NCBI RefSeq assembly: GCF_000341105.1
Contig: NZ_ANBB01000044.1
Location: 62,001 to 126,000, forward strand
Reading direction: 5' to 3'
DNA length: 64,000 nucleotides
From: Nocardiopsis potens DSM 45234
GTDB taxonomy: Bacteria > Actinomycetota > Actinomycetes > Streptosporangiales > Streptosporangiaceae
Shown here: positions 29,200 through 36,069 of the stretch, one piece after another
Layout: the number at the start of each line of letters is the position of its first letter
Numbering within the stretch: the first letter of the stretch is position 1
Program-made: the position numbers and the translations under genes
Notes under the pieces: model-generated
Databases searched by the model: none
Told to the model about the DNA's origin: nothing
Seen by the model: only the letters and a program-made list of their open reading frames with translations

Positions 29200-29391
29200 A
29201 TGAGCGAGTTCCTGACCACACTGCACCTGCGCATCTACGACGCGACGCGGGCCCTGCGCCGGGCGCACGCGCGCGGAGACGCGGAGGTCTGCCTCGCTCA
29301 GGCCGGAGAGATCGAGGACCTGGTGGAGATCGCGGCCCGGCACGGTGTGGACATCGACAGCGGCTACCGCTCGCTGGTCGAGGCGGCCTGA
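29200..29391 (+). CDS. Small helical protein, function unknown
   Basis: A 63-residue, soluble, helical protein starting MSEFLTTLHLRIYDATRALR. It resembles very short actinobacterial conserved hypotheticals with alternating acidic and basic residues; no motif can be named. ATG 29200 is preceded by GGAGAGGG at a long but acceptable distance (~15 bases). A palindrome stands upstream and two hairpins follow. Confidence 0.6.
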   Translation: MSEFLTTLHLRIYDATRALRRAHARGDAEVCLAQAGEIEDLVEIAARHGVDIDSGYRSLVEAA

Positions 29392-29424
29392 GCCGCGGCG
29401 GGCGGGTGAATTCCGCCGAAAACA

Positions 29425-29479
29425 ATTGTTCCCGGATTCGACCTGCGCGCCTCGCCGGCGCCGGGAATCCGGGAACAAT
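29425..29479. repeat. Perfect 15-base inverted repeat
   Basis: ATTGTTCCCGGATTC (29425-29439) is repeated inverted at 29465-29479, with a 25-base spacer. It begins 34 bases after the stop of the 63-residue gene. It could form a hairpin or serve as a binding site. Confidence 0.7.
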
Positions 29480-29566
29480 CTCCCCCCGATGCACCCGACT
29501 GTACCGGGGCGCGATTCAAGGCCGGGTAATGCCGGGCCCAATACAGGGCCACTCCGGCCGCAGGCG

Positions 29567-29613
29567 AAGGGGCGGGGAGAAGCGGTTCGCACCGCTTCTC
29601 CCCGCCCCTTTTT
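29567..29613 (+). terminator. Strong rho-independent terminator
   Basis: A perfect 19-base stem (29567-29585 with 29592-29610), 6-base loop, and a run of five Ts overlapping the end of the right arm. This is the clearest intrinsic terminator in the window, and it is unusual in such a GC-rich genome. Confidence 0.88.
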
Positions 29614-29621
29614 CCGGCGGT

Positions 29622-29654
29622 GCGGCGGTGCGGCCGGAGGGGCCGCACCGCCGC
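29622..29654 (-). terminator. Hairpin terminator after the SPFH operon
   Basis: A perfect 14-base stem (29622-29635 with 29641-29654) with a 5-base loop, just beyond the stop of the second SPFH gene on the minus strand. Confidence 0.7.
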
Positions 29655-29658
29655 GGGC

Positions 29659-31095
29659 TCAGCGGCGCTTGCCGCCGCCGTAGCCCTCGCCGCGCTCGAA
29701 CTGCTCGCGCATCGCCTGCTGCTGCTCCTGCAGGTACTGCTCGGCCATCTGCTGCTGCCGGCCGGCGGCCGCCGCGACGGCCCCCTGCGCCTCCTGGAAG
29801 GCGCCGGCCGCGTCGCCCTCGACCGCGGCGCGGGCCCGGCGGCCCCCGCCCCCGATCCCGGGCAGCATCTGCGCCAGCAGCAGGGTGGACAGCGCCGAGG
29901 TGTCCCCGCCGGTCCCGTCGGTGCGCACCACCACCGGGGTGGGGGCGTGCTCGGCGAGCCTGGCCCCGACGTCGAGCCGGCGGCGCGCCAGCTCGTAGCG
30001 GAGCACCGCCCGGTTGTCCCGGTAGGCGGTGGCCAGGCGGCGCTGCGCCTTGGCCTCGTTCTGCGCGGCGACCAGGTCGGCGCGGCCCTGCGTCTCGATC
30101 TCGTAGCGGACCCGCTGCGCCTCGGTCTCCTGCTCCTCCAGCATCTGCGCGACGTCCTTGCGGGCCTTGTTCAGCGCCGCGTTGACCTCGACGATCTTGG
30201 CGTCGCGGGTCTTCTTGGACCGCTCGATGTCCATCAGCAGGGTGTCGATCCGCCGCTTGCGGGTGAGCTCCCACTCCTGCTCGTAGGCGTCCAGCTCCTT
30301 GGCCACCCGCTCCCGGGTCGCCAGGTGCTGCTGGTACTGGTTGGGCAGCTGCACGTCGGGGATGTTGCAGCCGCGGATCTCCACGCCGTACCGGCGCAGC
30401 TGCCGGTTGAGCAGGTCCTGCATGTCGGCGACGTCGGAGCCGCGCAGGTCGTAGGCGCTCTCCGTCTGCACCATACGGCTGCGCTGGCGGATCGCGTCCT
30501 GCACCGCGCTGGACAGCACCAGGTCGAAGTTGGACGCGCCGATGGTGCGGACGAACGCCACCGCGTCGACGATCCGGAACTTCAGGAAGAACTCGATCGA
30601 CTTCAGCGGCACGTTCTCCTGCGTGGGGCAGGCCACCACCGGGGCGGTGTAGGGGATCTCGGTGGAGACGTCCACCACGAAGTCCACCCGCGACCACGGG
30701 TGCCACAGGTAGTGCCGGCCGGGTTCGAGCTGGCCGACGATGGCGCCGTACTTGGTGAGCAGGCCGACGGTGCCCTGCTCGATCTCCACGATCGCCGAGC
30801 GCCACCACCACAGCAGCCCCAGGCCCAGCGCGACCAGCGCCAGCACGAAGAGCAGCACCGCCAGCCACATCAGCAGGCTGATTCCGATGACCGCCACCAC
30901 CAGTGCGCCGAGCAGCAGGTAGAGCGCGGCCCAGACCAGCATGGTCCAGCTGAGGCCCCGGCTGTCCCGGGGGATGACGACGGGCACCAGGGCGCCCTGG
31001 TCGCCGCCGCGGAGCAGGCGGGCGATGTCGCCCCAGGAGGCCACCGACTCCTTGATGTTGGACCCGCTCCGCTGCGGGGCGTTGGACTGGCTCAT
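29659..31095 (-). CDS. SPFH/band-7 membrane protein (second of a pair)
   Basis: A 478-residue SPFH-domain protein. Two membrane helices (about 52-72 and 76-97) are preceded by VPVVIPRDSRG. The SPFH domain follows (about 102-275), with VGLLTKYGAIVGQLEPGRHY and GVEIRGCNIPDVQLP. A long charged coiled coil (about 265-385) and a Gln/Gly-rich tail come last. SPFH proteins such as flotillins and HflK/C form large cage-like membrane microdomain scaffolds around proteases or secretion systems. Its ATG abuts the stop of the upstream SPFH gene, so the two are translated together. No protease or NfeD gene is adjacent. The exact client is unknown. Confidence 0.88.
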   Translation of the reverse strand: MSQSNAPQRSGSNIKESVASWGDIARLLRGGDQGALVPVVIPRDSRGLSWTMLVWAALYLLLGALVVAVIGISLLMWLAVLLFVLALVALGLGLLWWWRSAIVEIEQGTVGLLTKYGAIVGQLEPGRHYLWHPWSRVDFVVDVSTEIPYTAPVVACPTQENVPLKSIEFFLKFRIVDAVAFVRTIGASNFDLVLSSAVQDAIRQRSRMVQTESAYDLRGSDVADMQDLLNRQLRRYGVEIRGCNIPDVQLPNQYQQHLATRERVAKELDAYEQEWELTRKRRIDTLLMDIERSKKTRDAKIVEVNAALNKARKDVAQMLEEQETEAQRVRYEIETQGRADLVAAQNEAKAQRRLATAYRDNRAVLRYELARRRLDVGARLAEHAPTPVVVRTDGTGGDTSALSTLLLAQMLPGIGGGGRRARAAVEGDAAGAFQEAQGAVAAAAGRQQQMAEQYLQEQQQAMREQFERGEGYGGGKRR

Positions 31096-32838
31096 CTACA
31101 GGCCTCCCTGCTCGCTGGGGCCGGACTGCGGCCACGGGGCGGGCGGCGGGGGCGGCGCCGGCCGCTCCTGCCGCTCCGGGGCCTGCGGCTCGGGCTCCTC
31201 GCCGGCCGCGGCCGCGGGGTCCTGGCCGGCGGCGGCCTGGAGCCGCTCGTCGATGGCTTCGCCGGAGACCGACTTGCGGATCTCCTCCAGCCGCTCCTCG
31301 CCGGGGACCTCGTGGTCCTCGGGGTCCGGGGTCTCGACGGTGGCCTGCTCCTCGGCGAGCAGCGCCTCGATCTCGGCCTCCCGGGCGGCGATGCGCTCGG
31401 AGATCTCCGCCAGCCGGGTGCGGATGGCGGCCATGTCCTCTTCGTCGAAGAGCTGCGCCTCGGACTCGCCGATGATGCCCCGCGCCACCCGGAGGAAGTC
31501 GACGCTGGACTCGTCGGCGCCGCCGATGTGCAGCACCTGGGGCAGGCTGTCGGCGACCGACTCCAGCTTGTCCAGCAGGTCCTGCTGGTAGCGGTAGTTG
31601 AGGATCTCCGGCGCCTCGGCCGCGCTGACCGCGCGGATGTCCAGCGCCTGGGCCTCCAGCAGCGCGGCGTTGGCGTTGGCGGTGCTCTCCGCCTCCACGA
31701 AGCGCTGCCGCGCCTGGGCGCGCGCCCGGTTGGTCTCCCGCTCCAGGGCGGTGTCCATCTGGGCCTGATACTGGGCGATGTCGGCCTGGATCGCCGAGAG
31801 CGTCTCGTTCAGCGAGGCCAGCTCGCGGTTGAGGTCGCCCTCGTTCTGCTCCTTGCGCAGCTGGAGCTCGTACTGGTAGGTGTACGCCTCCTTGGCCACC
31901 CGGATCATCTCGGTGGCCGCCAGGTCCATCCGGTACTCCTGGCTGGACGGCTCGGCGTGGGTGATGTTGGCGTTGGTCAGCCGCACCGCGGGCAGGAACT
32001 GCGCGTTGAGCTGCTCCACCATCCGGGCGGTGCTCTCCCCGACCAGGTCGTAGATCTCCGCGGCCTGCTGCTCGTAGATGAGGCTGCGGGTGGTCTCGCT
32101 GATCGCGTTGTTCAGCTTCTCCTGGAAGCCCTGCACCGCGCCGAGGACGAAGATGAACTGCTCCGGGTCCTCGATCCGGAACTGGACGAACAGGTCTATG
32201 GAGGCCTTGACCCCGCTCTTGGTGGGCGCCTCCCGGATGGGGGCGTTGAACGGGTACTCCCGGGTCGTGTTGACGATGTAGGAGACCCGCTTCCACGGGT
32301 TGAACAGGGTGACCCGGCCGGGGCCGACGATCTGCTCCAGCTTGCCGAACCGGGTGATCAGCGCCTGGCAGCCGTCCGGGACCATGACCATGCCCTGCCG
32401 CCACCACATGAACGCGGTGAACAGCAGCAGCACCACCCAGTAGTGCGGGCCGAAGAAGGGGTTGAGGAGGAAGCCCAGCGGGAGCGCGGTGACGCCCAGG
32501 CCGATCCCGCCGACCACGGCCAGCAGGATCGACGGCAGCAGCGCGGCGAACGTCCGGCCGCGCGGGATCACCATCGGGCAGATGACGTTGACCGGGCCGT
32601 CCGAGCCGCGCTCGAACGTGCTCTGGTTCAGCGCCTCGCCGGCGTTATTGAGCGACGTGGTCTTCTGCTCGATCCGGGTGCCCGTCGAGGCGCCCTGATC
32701 CCGGGCGGCCAGAAAGTCTCCCGGATCGAGTCCGAATCCCTCCGCCCCCTCACTGAGCGCGTCGGTGACCGCCGCCCGAGGATCGCCGCCCTGGGCGATG
32801 CTCTCGGCGGCCCCGCGCACGGTCTGTGCGAAGGACAT
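31096..32838 (-). CDS. SPFH/band-7 membrane protein (first of a pair)
   Basis: A 580-residue SPFH-domain protein. A ~90-residue polar head precedes two membrane helices (about 97-123 and 131-147), introduced by CPMVIPRGRTF as in its partner. The SPFH core (about 148-320) contains QALITRFGKLEQIVGPGRV and RIEDPEQFIFVLGAVQG. Helical coiled coils (about 320-400 and 465-505) and a Pro/Glu-rich tail follow. The arrangement recalls flotillin or HflK. The ATG has AAGGAG ten bases upstream, and the stop abuts the next ATG. An unusual 14-base palindrome lies ~140 bases upstream. The pair probably forms a hetero-oligomeric membrane scaffold. Confidence 0.88.
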   Translation of the reverse strand: MSFAQTVRGAAESIAQGGDPRAAVTDALSEGAEGFGLDPGDFLAARDQGASTGTRIEQKTTSLNNAGEALNQSTFERGSDGPVNVICPMVIPRGRTFAALLPSILLAVVGGIGLGVTALPLGFLLNPFFGPHYWVVLLLFTAFMWWRQGMVMVPDGCQALITRFGKLEQIVGPGRVTLFNPWKRVSYIVNTTREYPFNAPIREAPTKSGVKASIDLFVQFRIEDPEQFIFVLGAVQGFQEKLNNAISETTRSLIYEQQAAEIYDLVGESTARMVEQLNAQFLPAVRLTNANITHAEPSSQEYRMDLAATEMIRVAKEAYTYQYELQLRKEQNEGDLNRELASLNETLSAIQADIAQYQAQMDTALERETNRARAQARQRFVEAESTANANAALLEAQALDIRAVSAAEAPEILNYRYQQDLLDKLESVADSLPQVLHIGGADESSVDFLRVARGIIGESEAQLFDEEDMAAIRTRLAEISERIAAREAEIEALLAEEQATVETPDPEDHEVPGEERLEEIRKSVSGEAIDERLQAAAGQDPAAAAGEEPEPQAPERQERPAPPPPPAPWPQSGPSEQGGL

Positions 32839-32975
32839 GTGTTGGTGACTCCTTGCTCGTGACGGACCTGTGGGTCCGACGCGGGCGCGCCTCGCCCGGT
32901 TCCCACGGTCCCGTTCGCGGTGGCGGCATCCTCCCATACGGGGGCCGCCCCACCTGCGTCTTCCGGGTGACCATC

Positions 32976-32989
32976 GGGTATCGATACCC
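32976..32989. promoter_or_regulatory. 14-base perfect palindrome upstream of the SPFH operon
   Basis: GGGTATCGATACCC is a perfect palindrome, AT-richer than its surroundings, 138 bases upstream of the SPFH start codon and just beyond the cyclodeaminase gene. It could be an operator for the SPFH operon. Confidence 0.4.
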
Positions 32990-33030
32990 AGCGTGTCCGG
33001 AACCCGGGACCCCCGGTCCGAAACCGGGCA

Positions 33031-33046
33031 CCCGCCCCGGGGCGGG
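33031..33046 (-). terminator. Palindromic hairpin after the cyclodeaminase gene
   Basis: A 16-base palindrome CCCGCCCCGGGGCGGG can fold into a short stem ~50 bases beyond the stop on the minus strand. It is a weak terminator candidate. Confidence 0.45.
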
Positions 33047-33094
33047 CTCTTCCGGGCGCCGGAATCCGCGCCCCCGCGGAGCGGCGGCGGCCCG

Positions 33095-34048
33095 CTAGCC
33101 GAGGAAGTCCATCGGCGTTCCGGCGCCGGCCTCGCCGGCCGCGCGGTAGCCGTGCCAGGCCAGCGCGAGGTCCTGCCAGGGCACGCCGACCGGCGCGTAG
33201 ACCGTGACGGTGTCCGGGCCGCCGCGGGCCGGGACCGCGCCGGTGAGCACCTCGCCCAGGGTCGCGGAGATGGCCGAGGCGTCCAGGCCCGCGTTGCCCA
33301 CCGCCCCGCCGGCCAGCGCGAGCCGCGCGTCGTCCACCACCACCCGGGAGGCGAGCAGCAGGTCGGCGGCGAGCTCGATCTTGCCCGGCTCGTCGGCGCC
33401 GAGCGAGGTGATCTGGGTGCCGGGGCGCACGTCGGCGGCGTGCAGCAGCGGGGTGCGCGACCAGGTCGCGGTGAGCAGGATGTCCGCCTCGGCGGCCGCC
33501 CCCGGCGCGTCGTCGGCGACCCGCACCGGCAGCCCGAACTCCTCGGCGCACCGGTCGGCGAACTCCCCGGCCCGGGCCCGGTCGGTGTCGGTCACCACCA
33601 TGGCGGAGATCGGCCGCATCCCGACGATCCCCCGGGTGAACAGCCCGGCCTGGGCGCCGCAGCCCACGATGCCCAGCACCTCGGCGTCGTAGCGGGCCAG
33701 GCTGTGCGCGGCCAGCGCGGCGGCCAGGCCGGTGCGCCACGCGGTGAGGGTGGCCGAGTCGAGCAGCGCGAGCAGCTCCCCGGTGCCCAGGTCGTGCAGG
33801 CAGACGACGCCGCGCAGGGCCGGCCGGGCGCCGGGGAACTTGGCGTTGACCTTGACCGAGTAGGCGGGGATGCCGGGGAGCAGCCCGGGGATGAGCGCGG
33901 TGGCCGTGCCGGGCCCGGGCAGGTCGGCGCGGACCCGCTGCGCGTCCACCCCGACCGGCTCCGCGGTGAACCCGCTCCACAGCCGGTCGATGCAGGCGTG
34001 CACGTCCAGCAGGCGGAGCAGGTCGGAGCGTCCCAGGCAGAGTGTCAC
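33095..34048 (-). CDS. Ornithine cyclodeaminase / mu-crystallin family protein
   Basis: A 317-residue NAD(P)-dependent enzyme. SVKVNAKFPG (64-73) is the substrate-binding motif, GIVGCGAQA (127-135) the dinucleotide-binding loop, and TSLGADEPGKIEL the C-terminal signature. Members deaminate ornithine to proline or reduce imino acids and cyclic amines; the exact substrate cannot be read here. GTG 34048 begins the fold directly, so the longer upstream reading frame is ignored. It stands alone, divergent from a small membrane protein gene. The family is certain; a role in opine, siderophore or amino acid metabolism is open. Confidence 0.87.
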   Translation of the reverse strand: MTLCLGRSDLLRLLDVHACIDRLWSGFTAEPVGVDAQRVRADLPGPGTATALIPGLLPGIPAYSVKVNAKFPGARPALRGVVCLHDLGTGELLALLDSATLTAWRTGLAAALAAHSLARYDAEVLGIVGCGAQAGLFTRGIVGMRPISAMVVTDTDRARAGEFADRCAEEFGLPVRVADDAPGAAAEADILLTATWSRTPLLHAADVRPGTQITSLGADEPGKIELAADLLLASRVVVDDARLALAGGAVGNAGLDASAISATLGEVLTGAVPARGGPDTVTVYAPVGVPWQDLALAWHGYRAAGEAGAGTPMDFLG

Positions 34049-34222
34049 ACCCCGATCATCCCCCTTGCGCCCGCCGCCCGCCAAGGGGACCCCTCCGGCC
34101 CGGGGACTCCGATGGCCGCGGGGCGCGGGGCCGCGCCGGGATGCGCCGGCTCCGGGGATAGCGTGGAGCGAGAACAGCCGCGGGGCCGCCCGGCCCCGGA
34201 CCGTACGTGAGGAGCCAGCGCC

Positions 34223-34546
34223 GTGCCGATGCCCGCCGTTCCCAGCCCCGTGCTCACCTCCGCCGGCCTGATCGGCGGATACGCCGCGGCCCGCGCCACC
34301 GGGGTCCGCCCGCTCGGCGGCGCCGTGCTCGCCGGGTTCGGCGCGGCCGCCTTCGCGTCCTGGCGGCGCACCTCGGGCCCGGCCACCGCGGCCGCGCTCA
34401 CCGGCGTCTACCTCGGCGCCTTCGGCCTCTCGCACCCGCTGGCCAAGAAGATCGGCGCGTGGCCGTCGGTGCTCGCGGTCACCGCCGCCACCGGCGCCGC
34501 GGCCTGGGCCTTCGGCGACCGCGGCGGCGCCCCGGACGAGGCCTGA
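34223..34546 (+). CDS. Small hydrophobic membrane protein
   Basis: A 107-residue, Ala/Gly-rich protein with three hydrophobic stretches (about 12-25, 32-46 and 54-72) and a shorter one at ~82-97. I do not recognise a family. The start is GTG 34223, with GAGGAG upstream; TAGCGT at 34159-34164 could be its -10. It ends next to the CBS gene on the opposite strand, with a 51-base gap. It might be a membrane partner of small signalling proteins, but this is speculation. Confidence 0.65.
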   Translation: MPMPAVPSPVLTSAGLIGGYAAARATGVRPLGGAVLAGFGAAAFASWRRTSGPATAAALTGVYLGAFGLSHPLAKKIGAWPSVLAVTAATGAAAWAFGDRGGAPDEA

Positions 34547-34597
34547 GCCGGCCGCGGGCGGTGCCGCGCGGAGCGGCCGCCGCGGCACCGCCCGGCC

Positions 34598-35026
34598 TCA
34601 CCCCTGGGTGATGTAGGCCTCCAGCTGCTGGCGGTCCAGCTCCAGCTGGCGGATCCTGCTCTTGACCACGTCCCCGATGCTCACGATCCCGATCAGCGCC
34701 CCGGCGGAGAGCACCGGCACGTGCCGGACCCGGTTCTCCGTCATCAGCACGGTGAGGGCGTCGTCGGTGTCGGAGGTCTTGCAGGTGATCACGTTGGTGG
34801 TCATGATGTCCCGGACGGGCCGCTCCAGCAGCTCCGCCCCCTGCTCGTCCAGTCGGCGCACCACGTCGCGCTCCGAGACGATCCCCGCGATCCTCCCGCC
34901 CTCCAGGACGACGACGGCCCCGATGTTGTGCCGGGCCAGCAGGGTCAGCAGCCCCGCCACCGTCGTGTCGGGCCGGACCGTCACCACGTCGGAGCCCTTG
35001 GCGCGCAGCAGCTCGGCGATCAGCAT
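34598..35026 (-). CDS. CBS-domain protein
   Basis: A 142-residue protein of two CBS domains (about 5-60 and 70-130), with NIGAVVVLEGGRIAGIVSER and VRHVPVLSAGALIGIVSIGD, each the classic CBS strand-turn. CBS pairs bind adenosyl ligands (AMP, ATP, SAM) and act as energy sensors for a partner; no partner gene is adjacent. ATG 35026 is preferred because AAAGG lies eight bases upstream; a GTG at 35035 would add three residues. Cytoplasmic, no signal peptide. Confidence 0.88.
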   Translation of the reverse strand: MLIAELLRAKGSDVVTVRPDTTVAGLLTLLARHNIGAVVVLEGGRIAGIVSERDVVRRLDEQGAELLERPVRDIMTTNVITCKTSDTDDALTVLMTENRVRHVPVLSAGALIGIVSIGDVVKSRIRQLELDRQQLEAYITQG

Positions 35027-35120
35027 GGCGGTCACCTTTCGCTCGGTGACGGGGGGTTACCCGCGGGCCGCCCGCCCTTAACCGCCTCCCCGCCGATCAG
35101 GGGCGGCTGCGCCGGGTGGG

Positions 35121-35558
35121 TCAGATGTGCACGATGCCTACCCGCCGGTTCTTGGGCATGTCGGGCTCTTCGACCAGCTTCGCCATGTCATCCGGGTCGC
35201 TGGTCAGCAGGAGAACGGGCCTGGCCTGCACCAGAGCGGTGGCCGCGACGATCGCGTCCACTGTGCAGCGGTGGCCGGACAGCCCGGCTCTCCCCAGGAT
35301 CTCCCCCGCGGCGCGCCCGATCTCGGCGGAGACCGGCACCTGCACGACCCCTTTCAGGACGCGGTGCACGCGTGCATCGCGCGGCCCGCCGCGCAGCACC
35401 TCGGCCAGGGTGACGGTGCTGACCACCACTCGGGCACCGTGTTCCTCCGCCTTCACCAGATGGGCCCGGGCCCGCCCGTCCCCTCCTGCGGCCTTGGCGA
35501 GCCCCTCCGAATCGAGGACGACCGTTCCTCCGAGGCGGCTCAATCGGCGTCCGGCCAC
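35121..35558 (-). CDS. vapC: PIN-domain toxin (VapC-like)
   Basis: A 145-residue PIN-domain ribonuclease toxin. Acidic metal ligands are D16 (VVLDSEGLAK), E53 (TLAEVLRGG), D101 (CTVDAIVAATAL) and D121 (LTSDPDD). In VapC toxins this domain cleaves specific tRNA or rRNA and arrests growth. The GTG start at 35558 overlaps the antitoxin stop by 19 bases, so translation is coupled. The fold begins at about residue 12, and the first residues may be non-native if a TTG is used instead. The antitoxin is encoded immediately upstream. Confidence 0.85.
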   Translation of the reverse strand: MAGRRLSRLGGTVVLDSEGLAKAAGGDGRARAHLVKAEEHGARVVVSTVTLAEVLRGGPRDARVHRVLKGVVQVPVSAEIGRAAGEILGRAGLSGHRCTVDAIVAATALVQARPVLLLTSDPDDMAKLVEEPDMPKNRRVGIVHI

Positions 35559-35932
35559 GCCGCCTCCGCTTCGGCCAGGTACTCCTCCGAGACGGGGCCG
35601 TACTCCTCCTCCAGGAGGAGGTTCAACTCGATCAGCCGCTCACGTTCGAGCCTCGTGGCGACCGCCTCGCTGATGTAGCGGCTGAACTCCCCGCGCCCGG
35701 CCCGCTCCCGGACCGCGTCGACGAGCGACTCGGGCATGGAGACGCTGACCTTGCGCGCGCGCTCCTCTTCTTCCTCGGTGCGCTTCTCGACGGTTCTGTG
35801 CAGGAGGCGCAGCATCGCTCTCGCCTCTCCCGGCGAGAGGGACCTCATCTCTTCGAGAAGGGCCCTCTCCCGGAGGACGCGCGCCTCCCTCTCGTGGCCG
35901 GCCGTCTCCTGCTCCATGTGCACCGTCCCCAT
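35540..35932 (-). CDS. RHH-type antitoxin with long N-terminal extension
   Basis: A 130-residue antitoxin. The ribbon-helix-helix DNA-binding motif spans about 60-97 (RKVSVSMPESLVDAVRERAG then FSRYISEAVATRL). The C-terminal ~30 residues, acidic and ending AEAAWPDAD, should wrap the toxin. The N-terminal ~60 residues form a highly charged helix absent from most such antitoxins, with an EKRTEEEEERARK patch. ATG 35932 follows a TAGGAT hexamer by eight bases, so the message may be leaderless. Three TCCTAC/GTAGGA half-sites in the promoter suggest self-repression by the toxin-antitoxin complex. An internal ATG at 35917 is an alternative start. Confidence 0.83.
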   Translation of the reverse strand: MGTVHMEQETAGHEREARVLRERALLEEMRSLSPGEARAMLRLLHRTVEKRTEEEEERARKVSVSMPESLVDAVRERAGRGEFSRYISEAVATRLERERLIELNLLLEEEYGPVSEEYLAEAEAAWPDAD

Positions 35933-35940
35933 GCCGCGCG

Positions 35941-35967
35941 ATCCTACCGCCAGTAGGAAACTCCTAC
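35941..35967 (-). promoter_or_regulatory. Toxin-antitoxin operator with three half-sites overlapping a -10
   Basis: TCCTAC (35942-35947), GTAGGA (35953-35958) and TCCTAC (35962-35967) form alternating inverted half-sites. On the minus strand the last one overlaps TAGGAT (35946-35941), which lies eight bases before the antitoxin ATG. This fits autorepression by the ribbon-helix-helix antitoxin. Confidence 0.6.
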
Positions 35968-36016
35968 CCGGGAAACGGCGGGAGAACTCGGGCCTGCGTT
36001 CCCGGCGAACACGGAA

Positions 36017-36047
36017 ACGGGGGCCGACCGGATCGGTCGGCCCCCGT
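36017..36047 (-). terminator. Terminator after nrdJ
   Basis: A perfect 14-base stem (36017-36030 with 36034-36047) with a 3-base loop, 22 bases after the nrdJ stop, followed on the minus strand by TTT. Confidence 0.8.
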
Positions 36048-36069
36048 CGGACGGGTCGGGTGCCCGGGA

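Noticed and set aside
29425-29479. Inverted repeat as insertion-sequence ends
   Set aside because: There is no transposase gene and no target-site duplication; only 25 bases lie between the arms.
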